From: Acridotheres tristis
Taxonomy: Eukaryota; Chordata; Aves; Passeriformes; Sturnidae
Assembly: GCA_037013685.1 (NCBI GenBank)
Contig: CM072893.1
Location: 16,518,736 to 16,582,735, forward strand
Direction of reading: 5' to 3'
DNA: 64,000 nt
In this document: positions 1 through 14,500 of the stretch, in pieces
Position numbering within the stretch: position 1 is the first letter of the stretch
Layout: the number at the start of each line of letters is the position of its first letter
Translations under genes and position numbers: made by a program
The notes under the pieces: model-generated
What the model was told of the DNA's origin: nothing
The model's database searches: none
The model's input: the letters and a program-made list of their open reading frames with translations, nothing else

Positions 1-3000
1 CTCAGGAATGTTTCCTACTCCCACTTGGATAAGCTGTCTAAAATGAAGATGATATGCATGTTCTTTCTACTGAGATAAGACCACCCTAGTGACAGCAACC
101 TGCTGGTCTTAGTAAGATGACCAACAAAACCAGCACTGTGGTTGTACACACCACATTGAACTCAGCAGCATCTTCTTACTTGCTTTCCACTCCTTGTCTA
201 ACTCATAGGTAGTCTACCTGCTCAGACTGATGACTGGTAAAGCAACTTTCTTCACTCTTGACAATAATAAGCCTTCTGTGGATGTGAGAGATGACTGGAG
301 ATAGCTGCTGTTTTTCAGGCATGTTCCTCTTAATTACAAGTCTGAGGTAAAATCAGTGCCCCTCCACTCAAACTAAACAGGTAGTGAGTTCCAGTAGCCA
401 CAGATGGCAAGGACAATGTTTGCAGGCTGGGCAATATCCAAACCTACAGAGTCTAAATCCCAACTGAAGCAAACACGGTACTGGGGTAAAAAGTGTCTTA
501 AAGATGAAGTTACAAGATTGCTGCCTAAAAGGTTTGCAGGAGTAAGAATACAATGGGAAAAGCACTTCAGGCACTTAATGGCCTCCACCATCACAAATGG
601 AAAGGAGAAATGAGGAAAAGATCAACACACATCTACCCTCCTGCCAAAGTCACTGACAACATACTAAAAAATCCGATCCCAAGAACAGTAGTTGTGTGAC
701 AGGCAGGGATAAGAAAGTTATGGCTTTATGAGTGCTCTAAGAGTTATTACAGTAACATGAGCCATGAGAAATTCAGAGAACCTGTTCTAACTACTTCATA
801 AAACACAAGTTATGCAAAGAGGCAAACACATCTTCAAACCTGTTTTTTCATCAAGCAAACAGCAGAGATTCTCTATAATCCGTGTTACCCAAAACAAATT
901 ATGTAATTTATGTGAGCTTTTTGTACCAAGTCAGTACATTAAAAAATACTTCTTTTGACTGTTGCAATTTTGTAGTACAAAATTTCTTATTTATACACGA
1001 GCAGCTGATTTAGTTGGTGGGTTTTAGTTGCCATAGAAGAGATTGTCAACCTCACCAAGCCTGCATTTTCTCTAACTCCTTTTTGTTTTGATGGGGGAAG
1101 AATATTCTACTGCCCTTGACTGAATGTGCAGAATTCAGTTTTCCATATTTGAAAGGAAACATTGTCAAGAAGGATATAATTTATTTCCTAGTGCCATGTG
1201 TTTCATATTTCTTGACAACTGTAGATTAAACTTCTTTCAAAGGTGATAATTAAAATTTTTATGAGCGTATCTAATATTAAACAGCTACTGGCAGGCTATG
1301 GTGTCATGTCTGCTTAATGCACAGGGAAGGAAAGCAATAAAAATTAACTGTCAAAGCAGCAGCTTGATCTTCCCTGTCAGCTACCAAAATGCACTCTCAG
1401 TCATGAGACTCACTCCCATATAGTGGTTACTAAATTTGTGTAACACAACAGTTTTCTGCACATTGTCCAAACATTACAAGAAAAAGAATAGAATAGAAGG
1501 CTTCAAAATAAAGTGTTATTAGATTTAATACAACTAAGTTGTTAATCTGGAGTGTTGATTTGAGAAATAAATTGAACTGTTGAAAATGTAGGCAGAAGAA
1601 TTAAGCTGTGTCTATTTTTAGCAAAATGAAGGGGTTTGAGCAAGGGCTGCACAGTCACTTTCAAGCAATTTGAGGAAGCACCCTGCTGAATGTATGTAAC
1701 AGGATTTTTTTCCTATTTTTAGCCAGGTGTATTTCTTTATCTGGCTCAAGGCATGAACATCATTGGCACTACCGGGTCCTCTTTTTTTAATGGCAGTCAA
1801 TACTCATATTAACTCAAAGCTGTCAGGGAAAGCTGCAGTTTGGATTAAACTATCTGTTGGAGGAGACAGTTTTTTCTTTTCAAAATAAGGTACAAAAGAT
1901 GCAAACAACAGGGTTGCAATCCCAAGAGAAATGCAGTGTGCTTAACCTTATTTAATTAAATCATTAAAAATGCACACTGGAAACCTTAGCCACAAAGGAA
2001 CCTACTGTTCAAACAAAACAAAAATGATAAATCTTAAAACAGTTAATAGAAGCTGCATAGATTTTGCAGTCAGAATATTACATTAGTCATAGTAGCCTTA
2101 ATGGAAATCTTTAAATTATGCATCACTCACAGAAGAATGTAAGCAGTCAGAACTTATGAAATGCCAGAATTAAAATGGTCCCTTCAAATCCAATCATACT
2201 GTATTCTGTAGAAATTCTGCATTAGTCAGTATTTCTGCATGGAACCAGTACCATACTCCTCAAACATATTATGGAGAAGTCACTTCACATACCATTATTT
2301 AAAATTCTTCGTAAATCTTCCATGCTCCACTTTTTACATATAATTCAAACAAAAAAATATAAAGATGATTGTTAAATACACCAGAAAGACTTATAAACAT
2401 CAACAGAAACTAAGTAAAGACATATAAAAACTTCACAACTCAATGTTCACTAGTAAGATACACCAAAGAACAAATTTGGACTCCAAAGGCATGAATAATT
2501 GAACAGTACCCATTGCATTTCTAGAAAGGTGAAGGGATAAGTGAAAAAAGTACAGATTTTATGTCTCCGTCAGAAGCTCTGGAAAGCTTTAATGCATTAA
2601 GTTTTAAAAAGGTCTCATATTTGAATAAAATCTGTCATATTCTTGGTATCATTCTGAAGGGAAGGGCAGCTGAAAACTACCCCAAGGAGGAGATAAAGGT
2701 TTTGTTCATGCTCTTGGCTTATTTCACTGCAGGTTTGTCATTCCATAGGCAAGACAGCTTGCAAGGACATCTAAAAGGGCTAAGGGTGGAGTTGTAAGAG
2801 TGAAGACTGGTTTCAGAAACAAGCTTTGCATCTTCCCAGGCCCTGACACATCTTCAAGGAGATCCCAGACACCAGGAATGAGTTATATAAGGTGAATGAA
2901 GTTTTAAAGTTCAAAACAGACTATAATGAGATGCATGAAGCCCAATCAATCTGAGGAATTCAAGACAAAGTGTAGAAAATCAGATACTAGGTAGGTGAAA

Positions 3001-5370
3001 GCAACTGGGTGTTCATTTGGATGCCCTGGATTTGATTCTGTCAGCTGCCCTTGCCTAAATTCCATAGGAAGATCCCTCTGGAGGGAAGAACTAAGTCACA
3101 GAGACTACTGAGATACTTCACTGGGAAGTGGCAATGCAAAACTGGCAAAGTACAGGATGGCATATTTAAGAATAGTTTCTTAGCAACCTTTCAGTTAAAG
3201 AACTTTTTTCAGCAACTCACTTTCTGCTTTTTCCAGATTTACAACAGTCAAGATGAGGGGGCAATACTTGCCAGCAATTTAAATCAAGAAGAGTGGTTTC
3301 AAGACATGTCAGGGTAAAGGAAGTTATTTCTGTGTTCTAGTACATTTAGGTGGCAGAGGTTTTATTTCCCCAAGAAAGCAGCAAATTTGCATTAGACAAT
3401 TCTGGAAGCTTCTTTATATTGAAAACAGAGGTGGAGAGACACAAAGGGATCTCATCCATAAAGCCAGAGGGCTTCGTGGGGACTTCAACTTGAAGCATAA
3501 CATGGTAATTGCAAACAATTTCCATTTCCTCCTACAAACCAGCTTGTTGATTTGAAGTCATTAGAGCGTTGCCCATTCTGATGAAGTTTCCGATTCATAA
3601 CCTGCTTGCCTGCTAACTCCACTTACGTTTTATTGCCACAGTCACAATGATTCAAATGCTTTCATAAAACCTTGCAAACATTAAAATCACTGTGTATTGA
3701 GAGTCCTAACATCCTGATGAAGTGAACCCTGATGATTTATATATCCATTAACTTTTCCATGCACGTGCCCATGGTCTTAAAATACAAATCAGCTGAACAA
3801 ATTCACAAGACAAACTTCAGCACATGTGGAACAGCCTTCCCTCAGCATTCCTGGCCTCCAGATGAGAATACAAGTGAGAAATGGGATACCATAACTGCTT
3901 GCTTAGCAGTACAATAGAGTATCTTTCCACATATCAAAGATCAATGCTGTACACTTTTATGACAGTATTGCATATGATTGCTAGTGTAGGAAAGAAAAAA
4001 CAACACAATGGTGCTTTGGGACATTGACCAACTAACAGAAACATACTCAAAGACAGAATTTTTATCTAATTTCTCAAAGAAGAAAACCAGAAAAATAAGT
4101 GAAGAGTTTACATGTTCAGCTTTATATTATAGTTAGTGGTTTTATAAAAATGAATGCAATGTAAAAAGCTGGTATTTAGGCATGCTTTGATAATACTGTT
4201 AAAAAGGAGGTGACTAGAACCAGCAACATATACAGAATGACTCCTCCACCAGTAAAAAATTACTGATTGAAAGTCTTTGCCTGAAGAATTGTCTCTCTTC
4301 TTACCATTAATAAACTCTATCACATTCATTCATTAACAACGTGTTCTTTAGAATTATTTTCAGTCACATACTGAATTCTTATCACAAACCCAAATAATAC
4401 AATATAAGGCAGAAACTTCTGATACTAAGCTTCATTTTGTGGTAGATTTGAACTAAGAAGAAATCCAAGGCTACTTGAATGTCTGAATTATTTGAACAGC
4501 CTAACATATCACAAAAACTGATATGCAAAGAAGAAATTTATAAAAAAATGTTAAATTCTGAGATTTGCTACAGACACTACTGAAAAGAAAACAAGGCTTC
4601 CTGTATTTAGATATACTTTTAAGTTAACAGTGCTACTGCACAAAACTAGAAAAAGCAATCTTATGGTGCATATTTCAAAAAAATTCTGTTTTAAAACACT
4701 AACCCTACAAGCTCAAACAGAAATTCTGCCCGAGTGGCACATGATTATTGCCCACATTTTATTCACATGATTATTTGAGGTTGCCTGAGGGGCCAACACA
4801 AAGTCCTGACAAAGGAAATAGAGAAAGTCATCATGACTAAATGAAAAAGTACTACAACAAGTTTTCAAGTGATAGGGAAAATGCACAGACACAAGACCAT
4901 AACTGGACAGTAAATAACACTAAACAAAGTGAAAAGAGTAAGTCATTTTTGTAAAGACAGATCTGCTCAGAATGTCTTATCTCATATTGTTGCCTGATTT
5001 TTTTTTCTGCTTGATTGCAATGACTTAGAAGTATTTTTGACTTTGAATCTCTTTGTATTTCACTTTATATTATAAACACTTTGCACTGGCCATCCAGAAG
5101 GAAATTCAAGTTGCTAACTTTCCACACTGTTAAAACACTAAGCTTAAATACAAAGCAGAAGTGTCACTTTAAGCAGACATAAGACTGTTTTTGGCACCCA
5201 GCAGCTGTTGCTAGTGTGATTAAAATGAATTACACTTGAAGCACCTTAACCTCCTCCATGATAAATTTGTAATTAGGTAAAGCTACGACTCACAAATGTT
5301 ATTTAGATTAAAAATTCGTAATTTTTCTGTGTGTACAGTGTAGTTTAAATTCTCTAATAAAACAACTCAC
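1..5370 (-). other. TM9SF3 intron 9 (incomplete)
   Basis: AT-rich intronic sequence downstream of exon 9. Short open frames show no family resemblance. No further TM9SF3 exon, CR1 or other repeat family was recognised. Confidence 0.75.
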
Positions 5371-5501
5371 CATGGTTGCAAAGGGTATAGCTCTTGAAGC
5401 ATGGTAATAGATGGCAATGAAGTTGATGAAGAAGGCAGTTCCACACACCATTGCTGGAATAAGGAAGGCTCCGATGAACATCTGCTTTATCCATCGCCTT
5501 C
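5371..5501 (-). CDS. TM9SF3: TM9SF3 exon 9 (membrane segment 4)
   Basis: 131 nt, residues 347-390. It encodes [20 protein letters not shown], then the rest of membrane segment 4 and a conserved loop ending RAIPFATM. The donor is GTGAGT in phase 0. This is the last TM9SF3 exon in the window; the next should begin with a valine and a cysteine-rich hydrophobic segment and lie to the left of position 1. Confidence 0.96.
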
Positions 5502-8500
5502 CTGTAAGAAGGGACATTACAATGGGACTGGTAAGATACAGCTTTCTTTAAAATTTATTTATTAGCAAACATTCCAGAATTTACATGTTTGACTACTTCT
5601 CCCACAAAAAGACGAAAGAAATAAGTAACAACATACTACATCCATATAAGAGCTAAGAGCAAACAAAGTTTCATCTGACTCCTGGTAACTCACAAGATAC
5701 AGCACATTAATCAATTCAGTAGGCCAGGTGAGAAGACAAGAAAAGGGAAACAGCATGAGAACATTTCAGCTGAAGAACAGCATATGCTGACAAGGCTGGC
5801 AAAGAACCTGAGGTGTGAAACCTAAGGGTGTATGAAGCTGCAGAAGAGAAGAGATGAAGCAGAGCTGGCCCCATGCAGAACCTGCTCCCACTGAGAACAC
5901 AGGAGAGCTCAGCACTGCTCCCAGGACAACTCAGCACTACAGCTGCTTCCAGGCAGCACCTGCTCTGGGCTGGCTTGATCCAACCAAGCTGATCACACAC
6001 AGTCAGGATGCATTAATGAAATGGTTATCCCTGGTATAAAGCAAAACACCACAGCATTTAACATACAGGAAAACTGGGCTCCTGACATCTTCAACAACAG
6101 AAAAGGTATAAAGAAAGTGATTTCTAAACTTCAAGCATCAAGGGAACAGAACACTTGTTAGCAGTTATCACTAAGTTTAGAGCTCCCTGAGGAGCTCATA
6201 GAAATCCTTTTGGGCAAGACCTTAAAAATTTCCCCTTTCTGTATTCCCTTTTTATGCTCTTAAATACTGTCTGTATTTATACACCATGATATTAATATGC
6301 AGTAAGTAAAAACAATTTTTAAAAGCATATTTTTTCAAGACAATCATATGTATTTTTACCATGAGCCAACATAATCAGCATTTCACATTTTGATACATGT
6401 TCATCTGTAAAGAAAAAAGCCTATCTGGCTCAACTATAGAGTACAATACATTACAGCACAGCAACCCTTTTCTAACTAGATCTGGTTTTGTACAAATTGC
6501 TAGGTTTATAAACAAGCCACATGAAAATAAACGTCTAACCTCCAAACTCAAGGTACAGTTGAGATTGAACACTAACAGGTATATCATGCTAAAAAGATAC
6601 AAATTTTCTTTTGAGAACTTACCAGAATTATTTTTTCTATGCACTCTAGAAGACAATAGATATTGATTATTCTTTTATTGCAGCACAGGGAATGGATGAA
6701 GTTAGTGCACTGCAAGAATCTAACGGGTCATAACCCGTTAGATAACCATAAGAGACATAGTGGGGAGCATTTGAAGACTGCCTGTGCAAATCTTCTGTCA
6801 ATTTTATTTGGCTTCTGCTCTCTACTGATGCTCATTTTGATTTGCTAGGTATAAAGTAGAGCATATACTGGAAAGTAGAACAACTTTCTTTAAAAGATGA
6901 TATAAACAGTTTTCCCCATCTGGAATTAATGGTCCAATAAATAATCTATACTCATCTTTTTTGTGTTAGCCTAATGTAACACCCCCAGTACATATGGAAG
7001 AGGACCATGTAGGAGCCATCTGAAGAATATGACATGAGCTGTTTAACAATGTGTTACACAAAAGGGAAAGGATGTGGATGATTCTGTGGATGTCATGAAC
7101 CAAAAATTATATACAAGGTTATAACAAGCAATTCAGAAGGCACAGCTGTTAAGTTCTTTAAAACTTCAGTTATCTTTTTAGAAAGCTTAGCCAGTAATGA
7201 GTAGATAACAGGATGAGTAAATAACATGATGAGTAGATAACATGAAAGTTAAATATACTCAAAATATTTTCTGTTTATTAAGAATCTAATGGATTCCATC
7301 TAACTCCATGAGGACTCTTCTACATTGGTGCAAATCAGAAAATATTAACTTCTCCATTAAACAACACAACAAAAATGCTGAAACATGAAAATAATTTACC
7401 TCCTTGTCTAGCATAAAGGCTTCCTCCAAAATATCCATTCACTGGCGATGTTGCAGCATAAACAAATATAGCTGTGCTAAGCATTGATCCTCTCCTACAA
7501 GAAGGGATGTATTTAGTAAATGAAATACAAAACCAAACATGATTAGAGAAAAAAACCAAAGCCCTATATTTCTAGCAAAGCAGTTATTTAATATTTTTAT
7601 GTAATACAAATATTTAGAAATGCTTAAACTGTAAAATCTGAGTAAGAATGAGAACTGTTTGTATACAAGGCTTTGGCCAAGTCTAATTCATTGTGAGAAA
7701 GAGAGTTTTGACAAACTACATTCCTTTCTAACGTGCATTTATATTAACTGGAGTACAGAATCTCACCTCTGATAAATGTACTCTGACATTTGGATGTGTG
7801 TACTTTGTGCATAAATAACTATTTACATGACATACATTAAGTGTAAGATTGAACTGCAGATAAAATGTCAAAAGGCCAGTATTAACAAAAATCTACCAAG
7901 ATTGTGAATAATGTTTCTGCCATCTCCCAGAAATTAACTTTTAGGATCGAAAGTGCTCATCTGGCAGAAAATGAGATTTAGAAACTATAAATACTGTAAT
8001 GAAGTCACAAATCAGCATTAAGTAGTGCAATCAGAAGAGCTCAGTAATTTTTAAATGTCACCCCATTAAATGCTGGACTACTAATTTTGGCATAATTTTT
8101 CTGAAATTTTACAAGCCAAGCTAATAATTTTAAATCAAAGAAGCCACTTCCAAATACATTTTAAAAGATCATATCTAAGAATAGGATATAAATGTTATTC
8201 ATTAATAGAGTTGTTTCTCCACATCCCTCTGCTATTCTTCAACAGCAAATAGCAGTAGGTTTTCAGCCAACTTACTGTACTTTCTTCAAATTAGTTGCTC
8301 TGAGAGATTCTAGTTACTGCCATTTTGGCTTTTGAGGAACCATTCCTGGATGCCTGCTGTACCCAAAGAACCAATCTTTAGCACTTAAGCCTCCATGACA
8401 GCACGACCAAAGCAAATACACCTGCTGGTCACACACATTGAAGGACTGTTTTGCCAACGTTTGTTTTTTAAAAACTTCTCGTAACTGAAGATAATTTAGA

Positions 8501-11500
8501 AAGACATGCAAAATCCTTAAGAGCAGGCACAGTCTGAAATGCCACTGCCACTCTCTAAATCTAGGCTACCAGTGAGAGCACCAGACTTGGTGCTATTTTC
8601 CTAAACATAAGAATTGTCTGCACCACATTTGGTCAATTGGTCCACCACATACCCAGAATTAAATTCATTTTGGAAGTGACAGAAAGGCCTATTGCAATAA
8701 AAGACTAAGTGCACATATCTTATAAAAAAATACTGTTCTGATACATTTTACAGCTGACATGACAAACTTACAGCTACCCTACAGGGCACATACATTCTGA
8801 AATCGTTTCATTCTGTCCTCTGAAGGGCTGACATGCTGCACAATTAGAAGTGTGTATGTATGCCTGTCTAGAAATATAACCAAGAGGCACAAGGAGGGGA
8901 ATAACACCCTGTGAGAAATGAAAACATGCCGAAATTCTGCTGGTACAGAGGAGCTTTTTAAACACACCGTTAAAAGGCCTCTAAATCGAAAAGCAAGAGT
9001 TCTCTCTAGTGGCACGTTTGGAGTATTACAACTGGTCAAAATCAAGTTATAGGTGATAGTCACAGGTGGAAGTTTAGTCACTGCTTAAAACAGATCACTT
9101 GTAAAAAACCTAAAAAAACCCAAAACACAAGCCAATAATTCCCTCCAACACCCAAAATACCATCACTACAAAAACAGATTCAGTCCACGCAGTAACCCAA
9201 AAATCTCAATCAAATTAAGAGGTAAAGGAAGAAAACAGGTGAACTACAAGTAGTGTGTTAAACTTAAGCTTGAGTATTATTTCTTTTTTTAAAAACTGAT
9301 TCTTTCCGGTCAGGACCACAGCCTACCTGTTTCTGGGGATTTTACATCAACACAGGCTGAGCACTATGAACTTTAAGTTCAAAAGAACTTAAGGAATTAC
9401 ATTACAATTCCCAAGCAGACTTGTGATAAGACTGACTTAATACTGACTTGTCAGCAGAAAACAGGACTATTCACAACATAGCACACTCTTTTTTCAGTCT
9501 TCACAGAACATGGTGGGGAAGTAAGGTCAGAAATACACTAATATCTTGTTACTCTGGATGGAACCAGGAGTGAAATAAGCACCTTCAAATACATATACTT
9601 CCCATATTTTTTACTAGTGATTCTACAGAACAAGCTAGTTTCATAATAAATCATTCAAAAAGCAAGCACTAAAAGAAAGTCAAAGGAGACTGACTAACGT
9701 GGAAACAGTAGGAGAAAGTTTCATTACAAATTAAAAGAGCACTTTTTAATACTACATCTGATCTACAGATTACGACTAAAGACTCTCAAACACTGTCTTT
9801 CAGGCCAGTTAGAATAGTAATTTTTGTAATTATTTTGTTCACTTAAACATTTATATATGGAAGACATGGCACAATTATACTTACTCTGTGTATAAATCTT
9901 CTATCATTGCAACAATAATGACTATAAGAGACACAGCAAAAATTTGACAGCCAGAACCAATAAGCGATGAAAATATTAGAGGATGACTGGATGGTCTAAA
10001 CACATCTCCATGGACCTGCTTCCACCCATACTCATCACCTAGATCTCTGTCCTAGGAACAACAACAACAACAAATTTTAAGTCTAGTCATGACAATTAAA
10101 GACAAACACACAAGCTACATAAAAACAAAAGGTCTGATTCAATAAAGCAACTTCAAGTGAAGTGTGTCTTCTCTTCCAAACGCATCAAATCTAAGAGAAA
10201 AGTTTGCTTTTCAGATGCTTATGGAAGACAACAACAAATTACTACCTGAATGTATGACACAATAAAATATTTCAGAATCCCTTCCTCTCCCTAGAGCCTC
10301 TGAGGCGCTTAGGAGTACATCAGGCTTCTAAAACAAAGTCAGAATGGACCTAAAATTCATCCTAAGGTTGGAAATGAACATTAACACAGTGACTACAGAG
10401 AGATTTTTGGGCTGCAGCCTAGAAGCATGTTATAAAGAAAACCAAGACACACAAAAGGCATTTTCTGTCCAATTGAAGAAAGCCATTCAGAACTGCTAGC
10501 ACAATGAATGTACAGCAAGAAAACAATAAGCCTTAAAAAGTTTTTAAAGTGTGAATGCAGATCTTACCATATCATCCATTTCTTCCTCCTTGCTGTATCT
10601 TGCATAATCTTTTCGCAAAGTTCTCATTAATATCATAGACACCAGGCCAACCAGAAAGATCACCATCATAAAAGAATTGAAAATTGAAAACCAGTGAATC
10701 TACAAAAGGAAAACACACCCATAAGGTTTAGAACTGTAAATGTGTTTCAAAATGTTCCTAGAAAGATAAATTGATGCCGGTAAGGACAGCTTGTCAGCAC
10801 TAGCTAAGTAACAAACTCTATCGTGAGTAACACTACATTTTTAGAAAGTGACACTAAAGCTGGCCTGTGAAACACCATACATAAACCTTCTGAACAGCCA
10901 GCTTTGCTCAGGACGAAGTTATCAAAACTTAGTTAAACAGCAGCAAAGTTTGAACAACTGGCTGTGCACACTCCCTTGGTAAGCAAAAGGCAACATGATG
11001 TACTGCTGCCTTCCTAAAGAAGAGGTTTAAAAGTAGCAAAGCCAAAGGAATTATTGCTTTGCACAGGATCAAAATGTGCAGCAGCATTATTTTTGCTCTC
11101 AAAGCATATCCTTCTGTTTTTCACTGAGCTCCAAACAGAATGCAAAGTCTCTACTTTCAGAAAGTAGCACAGCTCAGTACACTACCCTTAAGGAGATTAC
11201 AACCACAGATTTAAATACAACTGATAGTGCCAACTGGTTTAGGCTAATGCTTTTTGCTCTGCATTTACTTCAGAAAGAAGTGTGCCTATGGCCAATTGCA
11301 CTTACTCAGCTTACACAGCTGCACAGTCGTGTCCCTGAAGTTTCATTGTTTCTGGTCACCTGAATGTATTTTCTTGAACTACCCTGCATTTTCTGCAAGG
11401 GTGAAGCTTGCCTGCATATTTATTGAAGCACTCTAAAAAAACGGAGCCATCCTATTTTAGCAGCAACACTATCACTTAAACAACAGTCAGACCTCCCTGT

Positions 11501-14500
11501 TTTATTGTCCCAGAACACCTGGAAAATCTGAAAATTCAAAGACATAATCCAAAAATTGCGTGACATCTAAACTAATGCAACCATTTTAAAGGGATGTAAG
11601 GCAGTCTTACAACAATACGTACTCTGTGCTGAAAGAAAGATGGGTCAAGATACTTGTCAAATCGGTCTTCAAACTTCACATCTGACTTCTTCCATTTCAC
11701 CTGAAGAGAGAAATATCTACATTTGAAAAGCTCCTTACAGTATTTTTAGTTATACTCACATGCAGAAACCCAGAACACATATTAAAAATCATCTACTTTA
11801 GATGTTTTCTTCAATACGAATGGGGTTTGGCAAAAAGCAATAGAATGATGTTCTCAAAGACTGGCATCTACAGGTCAGGTATAGAATGAACATCAGCCAC
11901 TTTTGCCTCATGGATCTAATCTTGTCCATGCCTATGTTTAAGAACAAGGAAGAATCAGTCCTGCACTGCCTCTGTGAGGCTAGCCAAAGATACAAATTTA
12001 TCGTTGTTACATACAACAAACCTTTCTCATTACTATAGAAAAAAAATTAAAAAAAAAAATTACTATGAATCTAGACACTTCAATTGCCAATAAATTACTC
12101 TGAAACCAACTGGAAAAGTATGTGTTTATGGACAGACTATCACAGAGCAGTAGCATATTATTGCTGTCAGTTCTCCACCAGCTGCAGAGAGAACTGCTTT
12201 GGATTTGGAAAATGTAATTGCATTAATGAACTAAATGGTGCTAATATGGTAGCACAAAGTATTTCTGAGAATTTTTGCAAGACTGCATTTTAAAATTTAA
12301 ATCAAAACAATTTTATAGACAAAATACAAACCTACCCGAAAATCTTTTTCAAAAGCATGCCAAAATTACCAGGATTTTTAGTGATATTGGAACAAATGTA
12401 GCCCCCTTGTACACATCTATTTTAAAATACATGAGAAGGAACTATCCCTTCCAAAAGCTGTTTTCTTACTGAGTAGAGAAGAAAGCATATAAATGTAGAT
12501 TGAATACCTCAATCACTCACCACAGTCCTGAGGGGTATTAAAAACCCCAAGATGCCAGCACTACTCACATTGAGGTTTGATATTAATGTTCCTCAGTACA
12601 AATTACAACCTTGTTCAAGATTAGTAGTTCAGAACATTAATAGCCTTCAAAATTGTTTCAAGCAGATATATTTCTCATTAGAGCATCTGCCACTATGAAG
12701 CATAGCTTAGAACAAACGTGCCAGTGACAATCTGTGAATTAAACACCACACACAGGCCAGCCCAGCAATTGCCCAGTGGTGCCAACAGAATTGGATAAAG
12801 AAGTCCTGAGCTTTGTACACTAAAAAGTATTTTAAGGGAATATCTTATTTTATATTATGATATAACTGGCTACTACTCAATACTGTCCAACTTAAAATTT
12901 AGAGCAAATGGACTTTACAATGCTGGTAGAATTTGAAATAGCAAATTCTGAAATTTCTATCAGTTTTGCAGCAAAAAAAGGGAAATAAGTGTAAATGCAA
13001 TTCAAAAAAGAACATACAAAGCCCAGTTATCTGTACTTCAAACTATACAACTTATTCAGCACATGAGAAACGTAATTGTGGCAAGAATATTCTCTGAAAT
13101 AAAATCCTATGCTGATGTCCACTGCTAACACAAAGAAAAAAAGCAATGCATTAAAAAATGGTTTCACTATACAAATGTGTTGAATATGACAAGTGAACCA
13201 TCACTTGATTTAAGTAATATCAACTAAATAAAGAGGAAAACTGAGAGAATTAATTTGTCTCAACCAGCAAGCATTCATTACCTTTTATCATAGCAACTCA
13301 GTATCATAGCAGAGAGCTTCCGAAAAAGAAACTTAAAACCTTATTAATCATGTTATAGAAATAAGAAATGTCTACTGGAATTGCAAAACAAAGTAAATTT
13401 TGATATTAACTGCTTGCAAAGCATAAAGGCTCACAGTGGGCTCTTATCCTAGCTCAGAATCCAGTTCAAATCTATGATGCAACTGTCAGAAGTCCAAACA
13501 TGAAGACAATGTGCACCTACTCGCAGGTCCTCTATATTTCTAGTCTCCATCCTTTCAGGGTATTTTCCTTTCCCACTAAAACACTTTTCTGCACATTATA
13601 AAAGTTCCAGTTTGTTTGTAGTACTTCAAAAATAATAATTTTACATTTGTTATTAATAAATCTATCACGGTTTTTCAGTAACAAAAAAAATAACTGAAGG
13701 AGTGAAAATGCATCTTCCTCTAACATAGCCCAAAATATCAGTATTTATTGTAGTACAGAAGTACTTATTTTTGAGCTATTTCACCATGTAGAATTTCTTA
13801 TTATAGGTGCATCACCAAATTACTTACTGAATATGACATCTGGATTTTTGTGTTTGGTACCAATTTCACCTTTCCTTCACTGGTCAGATTGACATCTACA
13901 ATTCTATTTCCATTGAAACCAATTTCAAGTTTTTTGTAAGTCCAAAGGTAATAATCTTCTCCATTTTCATCTGCTTCTCCAACAATCCCTGCATAGGAAA
14001 CAAGTGTAAGCATCTATTACAGGTATGCTTTTCAGATATTTTACATTTTTTTTTTTTTTAAATATGCATTACAAAAGTATTGCCAGCTAAAAAAGCAACG
14101 TAAACGAAGAGAACACAGAAGACCTTATGCTCTTCTATTCAACTCTAATATCTGGACTCCACTTTCAATCCATGGGTCTCTGAAAGAAGCATTTTGTAAT
14201 GGCATTGAAAGAAAAAGCATGCAGCTACAAACACTGCAGAAGACCCAACAACAGTGCCTCTACTTTTATTTGCAATTCTTACCAGATGAATAACTAGCTA
14301 AATAGAGATTCGTTTTCCCTAACAGAACTTAGCCAAGACCTCTGTAATTTCCCATCTTCCATCTATCTATTCACTCCTTTTTCTTCCTCTTAAAAATTTT
14401 ACTTTCTCTCTGTAATCCTCATTAGTGGACTTCCCAACACATGCTTTTTGCTCTCATTTGCACCCAAGTTTCCAATGCTTGTCAAAAACGTGGTTTTGTA

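Larger units (their letters stand above)
5502..7399 (-). other. TM9SF3 intron 8
   Basis: Holds the palindrome at 6718-6743 and the three-unit tandem repeat at 7197-7244. A slightly GC-richer patch at about 5860-5990 has open frames on both strands but no recognisable product. Confidence 0.8.

Noticed and set aside
1..5370. Possible further TM9SF3 exons (membrane segments 5-9)
   Set aside because: None of the expected conserved segments was seen on the minus strand here; they should lie to the left of the window.
5854..6039. GC-richer patch in TM9SF3 intron 8 with open frames on both strands
   Set aside because: No splice-bounded exon, homology or repeat family could be recognised.
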